The notes beneath the pieces were generated by a model. The model saw only the letters and a list, made by a program, of their open reading frames with translations, was not told where the DNA came from and searched no databases. From Taishania sp964580465 (GTDB taxonomy: Bacteria; Bacteroidota; Bacteroidia; Flavobacteriales_D; Crocinitomicaceae), in NCBI GenBank assembly GCA_964580465.1, contig CAZOKJ010000008.1, forward strand, positions 13,926 to 77,925: a stretch of DNA of 64,000 nt, in the 5' to 3' direction. Positions within the stretch are counted from its first letter, which is position 1; the number at the start of each line of letters is the position of its first letter. Made by a program: the position numbers and the translations under genes. Shown here piece by piece: positions 35,767 through 44,554 of the stretch.

Positions 35767-36807
35767 TTACACGCTTAATTCTCCAACAATAGAAGTTTGC
35801 AATAAATTGTTGATTTCTTTTGTGGTGTATGATTGCCCTAAAAGAAACATTAATTTCGTCAATGCAGCTTCGGTTGTCATGTCACTACCAGAAATTACCC
35901 CTGCTTTGTTGAAAAAACTACTGGTTTCATATTTTCCTTGAACTACTTTACCAGAACTACATTGTGTCACGTTTAACACGATTCCACCTTGTTGGATAAA
36001 CGCTGAAATGGAAGCTTGCAAATCGGGATTACTTGGAGCATTTCCTGAACCAAAAGTTTCTATGATAACAGCTTTTGTTGTGGGGTAATCAAACAAACTT
36101 TTATACAAAGAAATAGTGATTCCAGGATATATTTTTAACAAACTAACCTCATGAGAAAAGTTTGGATAGAATTTCAATTGATTCTTAGTGGTTCTGTACA
36201 ACAATTCATGTTTATAATCGATGGTTACTCCTGCAACAGCCAATCGAGAGAAATTGGGAGATTTAAAGGCTTCAAATTGATTAGCGGATACTTTGGAACT
36301 TCTATTTCCTCTGTAAAGTGCGTATTCAAAATAGACAGCCACCTCTTGAATCATCGGTTCTCCGTTGAGGTCTTTGCAAGCGGCGATTTCAATTGCTGTG
36401 ATGAGGTTTTCCTTTCCGTCTGTACGAATGGTTCCAATTGGCAGTTGCGAACCTGTGAGAATGACAGGTTTTTTAAGCCCTTGCAACATAAAACTTAAAG
36501 CTGAAGCTGTGTAAGCCATCGTGTCTGAACCATGTAAAATAACAAAGCCATCGTAGGAAGCATAATTATCGTACACTAATTGGCCAATGGTTTTCCAATC
36601 CTCTAAATTGATTTCAGAAGAGTCAATAGGATGATCAAAACTCACTGTTGTTAATTCAACGTTTAAACGTTGTAATTCAGGTACATGAGAATGAATAAGG
36701 TTGAAATCAAATGCTTTTAGTTCACCTGTTTCCAAGTCATTGACCATTCCAATGGTTCCACCGGTATAAATCATTAAGACTTTGGGATGTTGACTCTTAT
36801 TTTCCAT
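35767..36807 (-). CDS. ansA: Type I L-asparaginase
   Basis: A protein of about 346 residues from the ATG at 36807 (MENKSQHP). It has the catalytic threonines in YTGGTIGM (residues 14-21) and HGSDTMAY, and the TGSQLPIG segment. It hydrolyses asparagine to aspartate and ammonia. There is no signal peptide, so it is cytoplasmic type I. A longer frame reaches 36882 but would run through the fabD terminator hairpin, which argues for the shorter start. Confidence 0.9.
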   Translation of the reverse strand: MENKSQHPKVLMIYTGGTIGMVNDLETGELKAFDFNLIHSHVPELQRLNVELTTVSFDHPIDSSEINLEDWKTIGQLVYDNYASYDGFVILHGSDTMAYTASALSFMLQGLKKPVILTGSQLPIGTIRTDGKENLITAIEIAACKDLNGEPMIQEVAVYFEYALYRGNRSSKVSANQFEAFKSPNFSRLAVAGVTIDYKHELLYRTTKNQLKFYPNFSHEVSLLKIYPGITISLYKSLFDYPTTKAVIIETFGSGNAPSNPDLQASISAFIQQGGIVLNVTQCSSGKVVQGKYETSSFFNKAGVISGSDMTTEAALTKLMFLLGQSYTTKEINNLLQTSIVGELSV

Positions 36808-36856
36808 TTTATTCAAACCGTTAAAAATTGACCAATCCTTATTATTAGTTGAAACA

Positions 36857-36888
36857 AATAGGGTATTCAGTGCTTTGAACACCCTATT
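36857..36888 (-). terminator. Terminator after fabD
   Basis: A 13-position stem with one mismatch (AATAGGGT-TTCA side / TGAA-ACCCTATT side) and loop GTGCTT lies 10 bases after the fabD stop. On the minus strand TTTGTTT follows. Confidence 0.6.
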
Positions 36889-36897
36889 GAACTTGTA

Positions 36898-37785
36898 TTA
36901 TTGACCTATTTCAGCACTTGAAACAGGGAACGCTCTATCTACTTTTTTGAATAGACCTTGCAATACTTTTCCTGGTCCAACTTCAATTACTTCTGAAGCA
37001 CCATCAGCGATCATTTGTTGCATGATTTGTGTCCATTTTACTGGAGCAGTCAATTGATCCACCAAGTTTTTCTTAATTTCTGTTGGGTCTGTTAAACCTG
37101 TTGCAGTTACGTTTTGATAAACAGGACAAGAAGGAGTATTAAACGTTGTTGCTTCAATAGCTGCAGCCAATTCTTCACGAGCTGGCTCCATCAAAGGAGA
37201 GTGGAAAGCCCCACCAACTTGAAGTAATAACGCTCTTTTTGCTCCAGCTTCCGTTAATTTTGCGCATGCTTCTTCCACAGCTGGAATAGCACCTGAAATC
37301 ACTAATTGTCCAGGACAGTTATAATTTGCGGCAACGACAACACCATTGATGCTAGCACAAATTTGTTCCACTACATCGTCATCCAAACCTAAGATTGCTG
37401 CCATTGTTGACGGTTCTGCTTCGCACGCTTTTTGCATAGCAAGTGCACGTTTGTAAACCAAAGTTAAACCATCTTCAAAGCTCAAAGTACCGTTTGCCAC
37501 CAAAGCAGAAAACTCGCCAAGTGAGTGACCAGCCACCATGTCAGGTTGAAAAGTATCGCCCAAAACAGCAGCCAAAATTGTTGAATGTAAAAAGATGGCA
37601 GGTTGCGTAACTTTCGTTTGTTTCAATTCCTCATCAGTTCCTTCAAACATGATTTTAGTGATATCAAACCCTAAAATTTCATTTGCTTTATCAAATAGTT
37701 CTTTAGCGATAGGAGATTGTTCGTACAAGTCCTTTCCCATACCTGAAAATTGAGCACCTTGCCCAGGAAAAACGTATGCTTTCAT
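36898..37785 (-). CDS. fabD: Malonyl-CoA:ACP transacylase FabD
   Basis: A 295-residue enzyme that loads malonyl groups onto ACP. It has the nucleophile Ser88 in VAGHSLGEF, the catalytic His in GGAFHSPLM near residue 194, and the QPAIFLHS oxyanion segment near 61. It stands alone here, with its own promoter at 37820 and a terminator. Confidence 0.95.
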   Translation of the reverse strand: MKAYVFPGQGAQFSGMGKDLYEQSPIAKELFDKANEILGFDITKIMFEGTDEELKQTKVTQPAIFLHSTILAAVLGDTFQPDMVAGHSLGEFSALVANGTLSFEDGLTLVYKRALAMQKACEAEPSTMAAILGLDDDVVEQICASINGVVVAANYNCPGQLVISGAIPAVEEACAKLTEAGAKRALLLQVGGAFHSPLMEPAREELAAAIEATTFNTPSCPVYQNVTATGLTDPTEIKKNLVDQLTAPVKWTQIMQQMIADGASEVIEVGPGKVLQGLFKKVDRAFPVSSAEIGQ

Positions 37786-37819
37786 ATTTTATCTACTTTC
37801 TTTCTAATTATATTAAAAG

Positions 37820-37827
37820 CAAATGTA
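37820..37827 (-). promoter_or_regulatory. -7 element before fabD
   Basis: On the minus strand this reads TACATTTG, an exact TAnnTTTG match, 34 bases before the fabD ATG. Confidence 0.5.
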
Positions 37828-37955
37828 CATAATTCTGCCCTATTTTTTTAAAAAACTATGGGGAAAAGTGAGTGTAAGAGGAGATTTGAAATTCTTATAA
37901 AAGAGAAAAACATATAGTAGAGGTTGTTAGTGTTTAAGAAAATTGGCTTTAAACC

Positions 37956-37986
37956 ACAAGGGGCTGTCTTTCGGACAGCCCCTTGT
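37956..37986. terminator. Very stable hairpin between two minus-strand genes
   Basis: A perfect 13-bp stem (ACAAGGGGCTGTC) with loop TTTCG lies 26 bases beyond the stop of the small secreted protein at 38012. The T-run (TTTTT) is on the plus-strand side; the minus-strand side has only GGTTT. It most likely ends the minus-strand gene, but orientation is uncertain. Confidence 0.6.
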
Positions 37987-38011
37987 TTTTATAGATTAAA
38001 AGTTGTTTATT

Positions 38012-38398
38012 TTATTCTACAGCAGACATTTTATAATTTTTGAATTCTTCTTCCGTAATGTCTGTTGATCCAGTTATTACTTTTACATAAGAAGGCTCAC
38101 CGTATTGTCCATTTCCTAAATAATCGCATTTAGCGTGAGTAGGTAAGATGAAATACTTAGTAGTTACTCCATTTACTTTTTCAGGTCGACGTTCACCAAC
38201 AGCATAATAAGTAGCGTGTTTGTATAAAATTGCACCAGTGTATTTGTCTTTTGCAACCTCCCATTTGCCACCTTTGCTTCCAGTTTTTTCTGTTTTTCCT
38301 TTACCTCCTATAGCATCTTTTAATTTGCCTAGAATTTGTGCATCTGCATTTGAAATAGTAAGCGATGCTACGAATAAAGTTAGAATAATTTTCTTCAT
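38012..38398 (-). CDS. Small secreted protein of unknown function
   Basis: A 128-residue protein with a signal peptide (ends near SNADAQ, residue 20), then a Gly/Lys-rich linker (KDAIGGKGKTEKTGSKGG) and a compact domain of about 85 residues with YKHATYYAVGERRPEKV. I recognise no family. It stands alone between two hairpins. Confidence 0.65.
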   Translation of the reverse strand: MKKIILTLFVASLTISNADAQILGKLKDAIGGKGKTEKTGSKGGKWEVAKDKYTGAILYKHATYYAVGERRPEKVNGVTTKYFILPTHAKCDYLGNGQYGEPSYVKVITGSTDITEEEFKNYKMSAVE

Positions 38399-38548
38399 AA
38401 TTGTGTTTTAAATGTTGAGTAAATGTATAAGATTGTTGTGTACGAATTTTTATAAATAAATGAAAGTGCCTTATCTTTTTACGACGATGCTTTTAGATTA
38501 AGTGAAGGCTTTTAAAAACAAGTCAAATTTGAAGTTTATTTAAGAAAG

Positions 38549-38578
38549 CAAAAAAGGATTGTTCTTTCGAACAATCCT
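38549..38578 (-). terminator. Terminator of the LamG/Ig-repeat adhesin
   Basis: A perfect 10-bp stem (AGGATTGTTC) with a four-base loop is followed on the minus strand by six T residues, 28 bases after the stop codon. Confidence 0.8.
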
Positions 38579-38605
38579 CTTCTGTATTTGTGTTATGAAA
38601 AAAAC

Positions 38606-41600
38606 TTATTTTGCTACTACAAATTTGATGGCTGAACCATCCGTTGTTTGGATGAAATATACTCCTGTTACTAATTCACTCACATCGATCGTGTTAAGAC
38701 CAGCTTGTAATTGGTGTGATTGAACTTTCTGACCAATAACATCAACAATTTCAATGTTTGCTGCTTGTTGTAAGCTAATGTTTAACACTGCCGATGTTGG
38801 ATTTGGATACACAATCATTCTGTCAGCTAAGAGGTCTTTTACACTTAGGGTTGTTACGTTTTCAACCAATGAAGTGGCTGTACATCCTGCTGCATCGCTT
38901 ACTTCAACATGGTATGCTCCCAGTTCTGTTGGTGTATAAGTAGCACCAGTTGCTCCATTCACTTGAACACCGTCTTTGTACCACTGATAAGTAGCAAATC
39001 CTGTTGTTGCTTCCAAAATTCCATTGCTGTAAGTGATGTTTACCGTTGGCAAAGGATTCACTGTTAACGTCAAGTTCACAATACTGTCACAACCTACAAC
39101 GGATTGGAATGTTTCTGAATAAACACCAGTAGCTGTTAGCTCTTGAGTGCCTAATAAATAAGAATCACCTGAGCAAATAGAAGCACTGATTGATGCTGTA
39201 ATGCTATTAACAAATGTAATGTTTAAAGTTACTGTACTGTCACAACCTGCTGCACTTGTGAAAACAGCTGTATGTGTTCCGTCTGTTGTGATTGATTGAC
39301 CATCGAATGTATAAGTTTCACCAATACAACGTTGAACAGTTAACGTATTTGTAATTGGTAAGCGATAATTAACTGTTAAACTTACTGTGCTATCACAACC
39401 TGCTACAGTTTGTAAAAGTTTACTATAAACACCATTTGAAGAAATAGTATGCGTACCAAACGTAAACACTTCACCATGGCAAACCAAGGTGTCTAAGTTT
39501 GTTTGTGCTGTAGGGTTGACAACAATGGTCATTGTTTGATTTCCTGTTGTACAGAAACCTGATGCAGGTATGAAAGTATAAGTAGTCGTTGCATTGTTAT
39601 TCACTGCTGGCGTCCAAAAATCTGTAATACCATTGTTGGATGTTGTTGGCAAAGCTGCTAATGCATCACCTTGACAAATTGAATTTACCTGTGTAAACGT
39701 TGATGTTTCCAAAGGATTTACTACGATTTGCATGCTTGCTGTTCCAATCGCACATTCACCTGTGTTTGGTGTAAAAGTATATGTTGTCGTTGCAGTATTA
39801 TTGATTGCTGGTGACCATGTTCCTGCAATTCCATTTGTAGATGTTGTTGGCAACGTAAATGTATCATCTGGACAAATTGCTGGTACTTGTGTGAATGTTG
39901 GTGTTGCTGGCGAATTTACCATAACAGTCATTGTTGCTGTTGAAACACATTGTCCTGTTGCCGGTATTGGTGTGAATGTATAAGTTGTTGTTGCCATATT
40001 GTTTACGGGTGGTGCCCACGTTCCACTAAAACCATTCATTGACGTTGTAGGCAATGGTGCCAATGTCTCACCTACACAAATTGAAGCAACTTGATTAAAC
40101 GTAGGAGCAATATTGGGGTTTACTACAATGGTCATCGTTTGAGGAGTTGAACATTCTGCTGGTTGAGGTGTAAACGTATAAGTTGTGGTAGCATTATTAT
40201 TTGCAGTAGGCGACCAAGAACCAGTTATTCCATTTGGAGAAACAGTACTCAATGATAGTGATCCTCCTTGACAGATTGGAGCTATTTGAGAAAAATTTGG
40301 AGTAGGCGCTGTTGGCTTTACTTTTACCGTGAAAGGTACTCTCGGTGAAATACAAAAACCTTGCTGTGCAAACGCATAATAGGTTGTTGTATCATTTAAA
40401 ACAGGAGTTGTTAATGTATTTCCTTCAAAAATAGGTGTTGCATCACTCATACTAGTAAACCATTTCACTGTCGCACCTGTGCTACTTACAACGGGAATAG
40501 TCGTAGCGTTCCCTTCGCAAATGGTTAATAAACCAGAGTTCGCAGGAATCATGTATGGCGATGCTGGAGTATTAAAGTTAGGATTAATGGTAATAGGGAG
40601 AACTACAGTACTAGCACACGCTTCATTTGGTGTAAACGTATAAGTTTGGCTAACATTCGGGTTCCATGCTGGGGTCCACATACCACTGATTCCATTATCT
40701 GAAACTGTATAAAGTTGATTGTCACTATTAGCACAAAATCCAGAAGCAATACTAAACGCTGAGGTTTTACTTTGTTTAAGCACCATTGTTTTAGTGAAGA
40801 TTTGAGCACCGCAGTATTGAGAGTTAGGCGTAAATGTATATGTTGAGGTTCCTGGTTGAAGCGTTGATGGAGACCAAGTTCCAGGTATTCCCTCTAAAGA
40901 AGAAGCGGGTAAGGTTGTTCCCGAGCAAATTGTATCTGAGAGGTTAAACGTTGGGGCTATATTATTTTCAAGAATCTTAATGGTCGTTGTCACTGAAGAC
41001 GCAACACACTCACCTTGATTGGCAATAAATGAATAAAGTGTAGTTTGTGTATTGTTAATTGGAGGTACCCATGTACCAGAGTATCCATTAATTGATACTG
41101 TTGGCAAATCAGGGATAGTACTTCCCGAACAATAAAAAGGCAGAGACGAAAAAGTCGGAAATGCACCTGTTGCTAAACATTGAATCTCCGCATCCGATAG
41201 CACGCGGTCGTATATTCTTAAATCATCCATATCACCGCGAAAAACGCCTAAACTGAATGTAGAGTTTGCGGTATTAAGCGAACGCATATAATTGTCTTTA
41301 TATTGACCGTTAACATACAATTTTATATTTCCACCAAAAGAGGTAATGGTTACATGATACCAAGTATTTGTAGTTAAAATAGGATCGTAATAGATGTAGT
41401 CGTATCCTGCTCCTCCACCAAAAAACTGTAAACGGTCTTGACCGTTAATAAACATACTGAATAGTTGTCCATTACCCGATTGACCGTAAGAAAAAAGTGC
41501 TGAATAATTAGGTCCTGTATGGCGCATCCACAAAGCTATCGTTCTAGCCCCACCACCAATAGGTAAATTAGGTATGTTAGCTTCTAAAACAATTCCATCA

Positions 41601-41835
41601 ATATTTATTGCTTTATCTTGTTGGCCGAATCGATTGGGCACAAAAGAAGTGTTGTACGTTTGACCTTGGTTATACGCTGAAAATGGATTTTCTCCATTAA
41701 CATCAGTATATACTCCGTCAAACGTATATTCTGCAATAGGGGCTTGACCAAAATCGTTCCTATCAAAAGACCAAAATTAGCCAGTAAAATAAATCGACTT
41801 AGCTTTGAAAGTGATATTAATTTAGGTTTTTTCAT
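38606..41835 (-). CDS. T9SS-secreted LamG/Ig-repeat adhesin, frameshifted near the signal peptide
   Basis: A continuous frame of 1011 codons (38606-41641, first possible start GTG) encodes the body. It has a LamG-like domain (about residues 20-150), seven 62-66-residue repeats ending in TYTFTP..C..TMTIVVNP-type sequence with one divergent Ig-like unit between them, three 51-residue repeats with AGCDSTVxLxV, one Ig-like domain, and a type A T9SS sorting domain (IVYPNPTSAVLNIS to KFVVAK). The signal peptide (MKKPKLISLSKLSRFILLAN, ATG at 41835) is in another frame. Adding one T to the four-T run at 41750-41753 (minus strand) joins them into a normal signal peptide ending IFGQA before PIAEYTFDG. 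Either a sequencing error or a true or phase-variable frameshift. Confidence 0.8.
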
Positions 41836-41871
41836 AATTTTCTTTTTTAGAGTTTTCTATAAAACATATTC

Positions 41872-42366
41872 TTATTCTTCATCAATATCTTCAGAATCAA
41901 AGATAAATGTTTGGGTTGTTTTTTCTCCGTCATCTTCTTTAACAACTACAACTTCGTATTTGTTACCTTTCTTTGTGATTGTGAATTGATCTGGTTTTCT
42001 GTCGTCAGTAGTCAAAGAAGAACCAATTGTTTCAAAGGATAATTTGCCTCCTTCATCATCGTGAATAGATAACTCATATTCAACCTCATTTTTGTACTTT
42101 GTTGCAACAATTAAAGCGTAATGCTTATTCGGAAATGAAAATTTACCCATAGCATAATAGGTCATAACCTGACCACTGATATTTAAGTGTCTATTAGCAT
42201 CTTCAGTACTTATTTTTGTAAAATTTAATGGGCTAGAGGTGTTAAATGTTTGGCTTAAGTAGCTATATTCGCTGATGCCGCCGATGAACTCATTCCATGA
42301 TTTTGCTTGTCCAAAGATGATGCTATTCATTATTAGAGCTAAACTAAATAAGATGATTTTTTTCAT
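41872..42366 (-). CDS. Small secreted protein of unknown function
   Basis: A 164-residue protein with a signal peptide (ends near SIIFGQA, residue 21) and a beta-rich domain containing YYAMGKFSFPNKHYALIVATK; the C-terminus is acidic (DDGEKTTQTFIFDSEDIDEE). No family is recognised. It lies 36 bases upstream of the adhesin start in the same direction and could be co-transcribed. Confidence 0.65.
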   Translation of the reverse strand: MKKIILFSLALIMNSIIFGQAKSWNEFIGGISEYSYLSQTFNTSSPLNFTKISTEDANRHLNISGQVMTYYAMGKFSFPNKHYALIVATKYKNEVEYELSIHDDEGGKLSFETIGSSLTTDDRKPDQFTITKKGNKYEVVVVKEDDGEKTTQTFIFDSEDIDEE

Positions 42367-42508
42367 AATTCAATAATTTTTAATAAATCAAATGCATGGT
42401 CATTTCATGATACAAGATGATTTTATTTAACGAACCTTAGCCAAAAGTTGTTGAATCTGCCTTTTTATTTAATGAAGCGTATTGAAGATGTGTTCTTGTG
42501 AAAAGTTT

Positions 42509-42516
42509 TATCTTTG
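42509..42516 (+). promoter_or_regulatory. -7 element before the GNAT gene
   Basis: TATCTTTG matches TAnnTTTG and ends 6 bases before the ATG at 42523, so the transcript is probably leaderless. Confidence 0.5.
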
Positions 42517-42522
42517 CAAGAC

Positions 42523-42987
42523 ATGAATCAAAAAGAGAATACAATAACTATTAGAAGATACAGTGAAGCTGATAAGTCTATATTATTGGAAATTCTCCAA
42601 TCACATGTTCCTACTTATTTTGCACTTGAAGAAGTGGAGGATTTCTCCAATTATTTAGATAATAAGGTAGAACAGTATTTTGTGATAGTGCACAACGGGA
42701 TAATTGTTGGGGCTGAAGGCATCAATTTGACTGGAAATGGTAAAGTTGGTAGAATTAGTTGGGACATGATTCGCTCTGATTTTCAAGGAAAAGGGTTAGG
42801 TAAAGGGTTGTTGAATTACCGAATAGAACTTCTAAAATCCTTAAAAACGGTTGAAATGATTCAGGTTAGAACTTCCCAATTAGCATATCAATTTTATGAA
42901 TCGCAAGGGTTTGAATTGTTTGAGGTAAAAAAAGATTTTTGGGCAAAGGGCATTGATTTATATAACATGAAGTACAAAGGATTATGA
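42523..42987 (+). CDS. GNAT family N-acetyltransferase
   Basis: A 154-residue acetyltransferase. It starts with ITIRRYSEADK and has the acetyl-CoA site around SDFQGKGLGKGLLNYRIE and the C-terminal AYQFYESQGFELFEV. The substrate is not predictable. Its stop overlaps the aldehyde dehydrogenase start by ATGA, so the two are translationally coupled. The ATG is preferred over the TTG three codons upstream. Confidence 0.88.
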   Translation: MNQKENTITIRRYSEADKSILLEILQSHVPTYFALEEVEDFSNYLDNKVEQYFVIVHNGIIVGAEGINLTGNGKVGRISWDMIRSDFQGKGLGKGLLNYRIELLKSLKTVEMIQVRTSQLAYQFYESQGFELFEVKKDFWAKGIDLYNMKYKGL

Positions 42988-44444
42988 TTTTTACGAGTCA
43001 AATAGGCTTTCAACAAACAGAAGAAAACGAGGATGTCTTTTCAACTTTTAACTGTTTGCTTAACGAAAAAAATGAAGAACAATTTTGCACCGCAACAGTT
43101 CAAGAAGTACAACAAGCAGCAAAATTAGCTTGGGAAGCTTTTACTGTTTATAGAAAAACAAGCAGTGAAAAACGCATTCAATTTATTCACGCTATTGCTG
43201 ACAAATTGGATCAACGACGCGATGAACTAATTGCCATGTATTGTAAAGAATCAAGCTTATCCATTAGTCGCGCTGAAAGTGAATTGAACCGAACACTGTT
43301 CCAGTTAAAAGATTATAGCAATTACTTGAAAAACGAACAGTGGAACCAGCCTATTACAAGTTTTTCCAATGATCATTTGTTAAACATCTCATCCCAGTTT
43401 CATCCAATAGGACCTGTGGTTGTTTTTGGTTCTAGTAATTTTCCATTTGCCTACTCAACTGCTGGAGGAGACACAGCTGGTGCCTTAGCTGCTGGTTGTC
43501 CCGTCATCGTAAAAGCACATCCTATGCATGCTGGAACAAGTTGCTTGGTGGCAGAATGTATCTTAGAAGCAGCAAAAGAACACAATATGCCAGATGGAGT
43601 TTTTTCTCACTTACTTGATAATAAATATGCTATTGCAACAGAGTTAGTAACCAATGATTGGATAAGAGCTGTTGCTTTCACAGGGTCTATAAAAGGAGGT
43701 AGGGCTTTAATGGATTTAGCAGCCAAACGCACTTCTCCAATTCCCGTATTTGCAGAAATGGGAAGCATTAATCCTGTAGTGTTTTTTGAGTCTGAATTAG
43801 AGAAAAATACCGAATTGTGGGCAGATAAATTTACTAGCTCCATTGCAACAGATGCAGGTCAATTCTGTACCAAACCAGGTTTATTGTTTGTGCCAAAATC
43901 GCATTGGGGAGATGAATTTATTCAGCTATTGAAATTGCAGTTAAGTCAAGTAAATCCTACTTGTCATTTACACCCACAATTGTTTTCAAATTTTAAAGAA
44001 AAAGTTTCTGAAGTATTTGACTGGAATGAAACAAAGCTTCCTTTTCATTCTCAACCAATAGTGCGTGTTGTTACTTACAATGATTTTATCAATGATTATC
44101 GCTTGCAGGAAGAGTACTTTGGTCCTCAAGCTATTGCAGTAAGTTATGCTTCTTTTGAAGAATTAACTGATATGCTTCAAAAATTAGAAGGACAACTCAC
44201 AGCAACGATTATTGGTTCAAATGAAGATGCGAAAGAACATCCTGACGTTTTAGATTTACTACAAGAAAGAGCTGGAAGAATCATTTTTAATGGTGTGCCT
44301 ACTGGTGTTACTGTTTGCGATGCAATGGTGCATGGTGGGGTTTATCCATCTAGCTCAGATAGCAGGTTTACAGCAGTCGGTTCACGAAGTATTTACCGTT
44401 TTCTGCGACCAATTGCATTTCAACGATTAGCAGAACGTCAATAA
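42984..44444 (+). CDS. Aldehyde dehydrogenase (NADP+), alpha-ketoglutaric semialdehyde dehydrogenase type
   Basis: A 486-residue ALDH with catalytic Cys295 in GQFCTKPG, the general-base Glu in FAEMGSINP and the cofactor segment VVFGSSNFPFAYSTAGGDT. The FCTKPG and AGGDTAGALAAG sequences are characteristic of the KGSADH type, which oxidises 2,5-dioxopentanoate from sugar-acid or hydroxyproline breakdown. Coupling to a GNAT gene is unusual. No catabolic cluster is visible. Confidence 0.88.
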   Translation: MIFTSQIGFQQTEENEDVFSTFNCLLNEKNEEQFCTATVQEVQQAAKLAWEAFTVYRKTSSEKRIQFIHAIADKLDQRRDELIAMYCKESSLSISRAESELNRTLFQLKDYSNYLKNEQWNQPITSFSNDHLLNISSQFHPIGPVVVFGSSNFPFAYSTAGGDTAGALAAGCPVIVKAHPMHAGTSCLVAECILEAAKEHNMPDGVFSHLLDNKYAIATELVTNDWIRAVAFTGSIKGGRALMDLAAKRTSPIPVFAEMGSINPVVFFESELEKNTELWADKFTSSIATDAGQFCTKPGLLFVPKSHWGDEFIQLLKLQLSQVNPTCHLHPQLFSNFKEKVSEVFDWNETKLPFHSQPIVRVVTYNDFINDYRLQEEYFGPQAIAVSYASFEELTDMLQKLEGQLTATIIGSNEDAKEHPDVLDLLQERAGRIIFNGVPTGVTVCDAMVHGGVYPSSSDSRFTAVGSRSIYRFLRPIAFQRLAERQ

Positions 44445-44486
44445 AGAATCATTAGTGAATGCACTTCACGCTGTCGAGTAGTTACT

Positions 44487-44554
44487 ATTACCTCCAATGC
44501 TGCTTCGCGGTTGCAATTTGTAATTACCTCCGGTGCTGCTTCGCGGTTGCAATT
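44487..44554. repeat. Two 32-bp direct repeats at the convergent gene end
   Basis: Copies at 44487-44518 and 44523-44554 share ATTACCTCC, two variable bases, then TGCTGCTTCGCGGTTGCAAT. They lie between the ends of the aldehyde dehydrogenase and the flavoprotein gene; the stop codon of the latter lies at the edge of the second copy. They are GC-richer than their surroundings. Confidence 0.8.

Noticed and set aside
35756..35941. Short plus-strand ORF between helicase and asparaginase
   Set aside because: Antisense to the asparaginase 3' end with no coding features.
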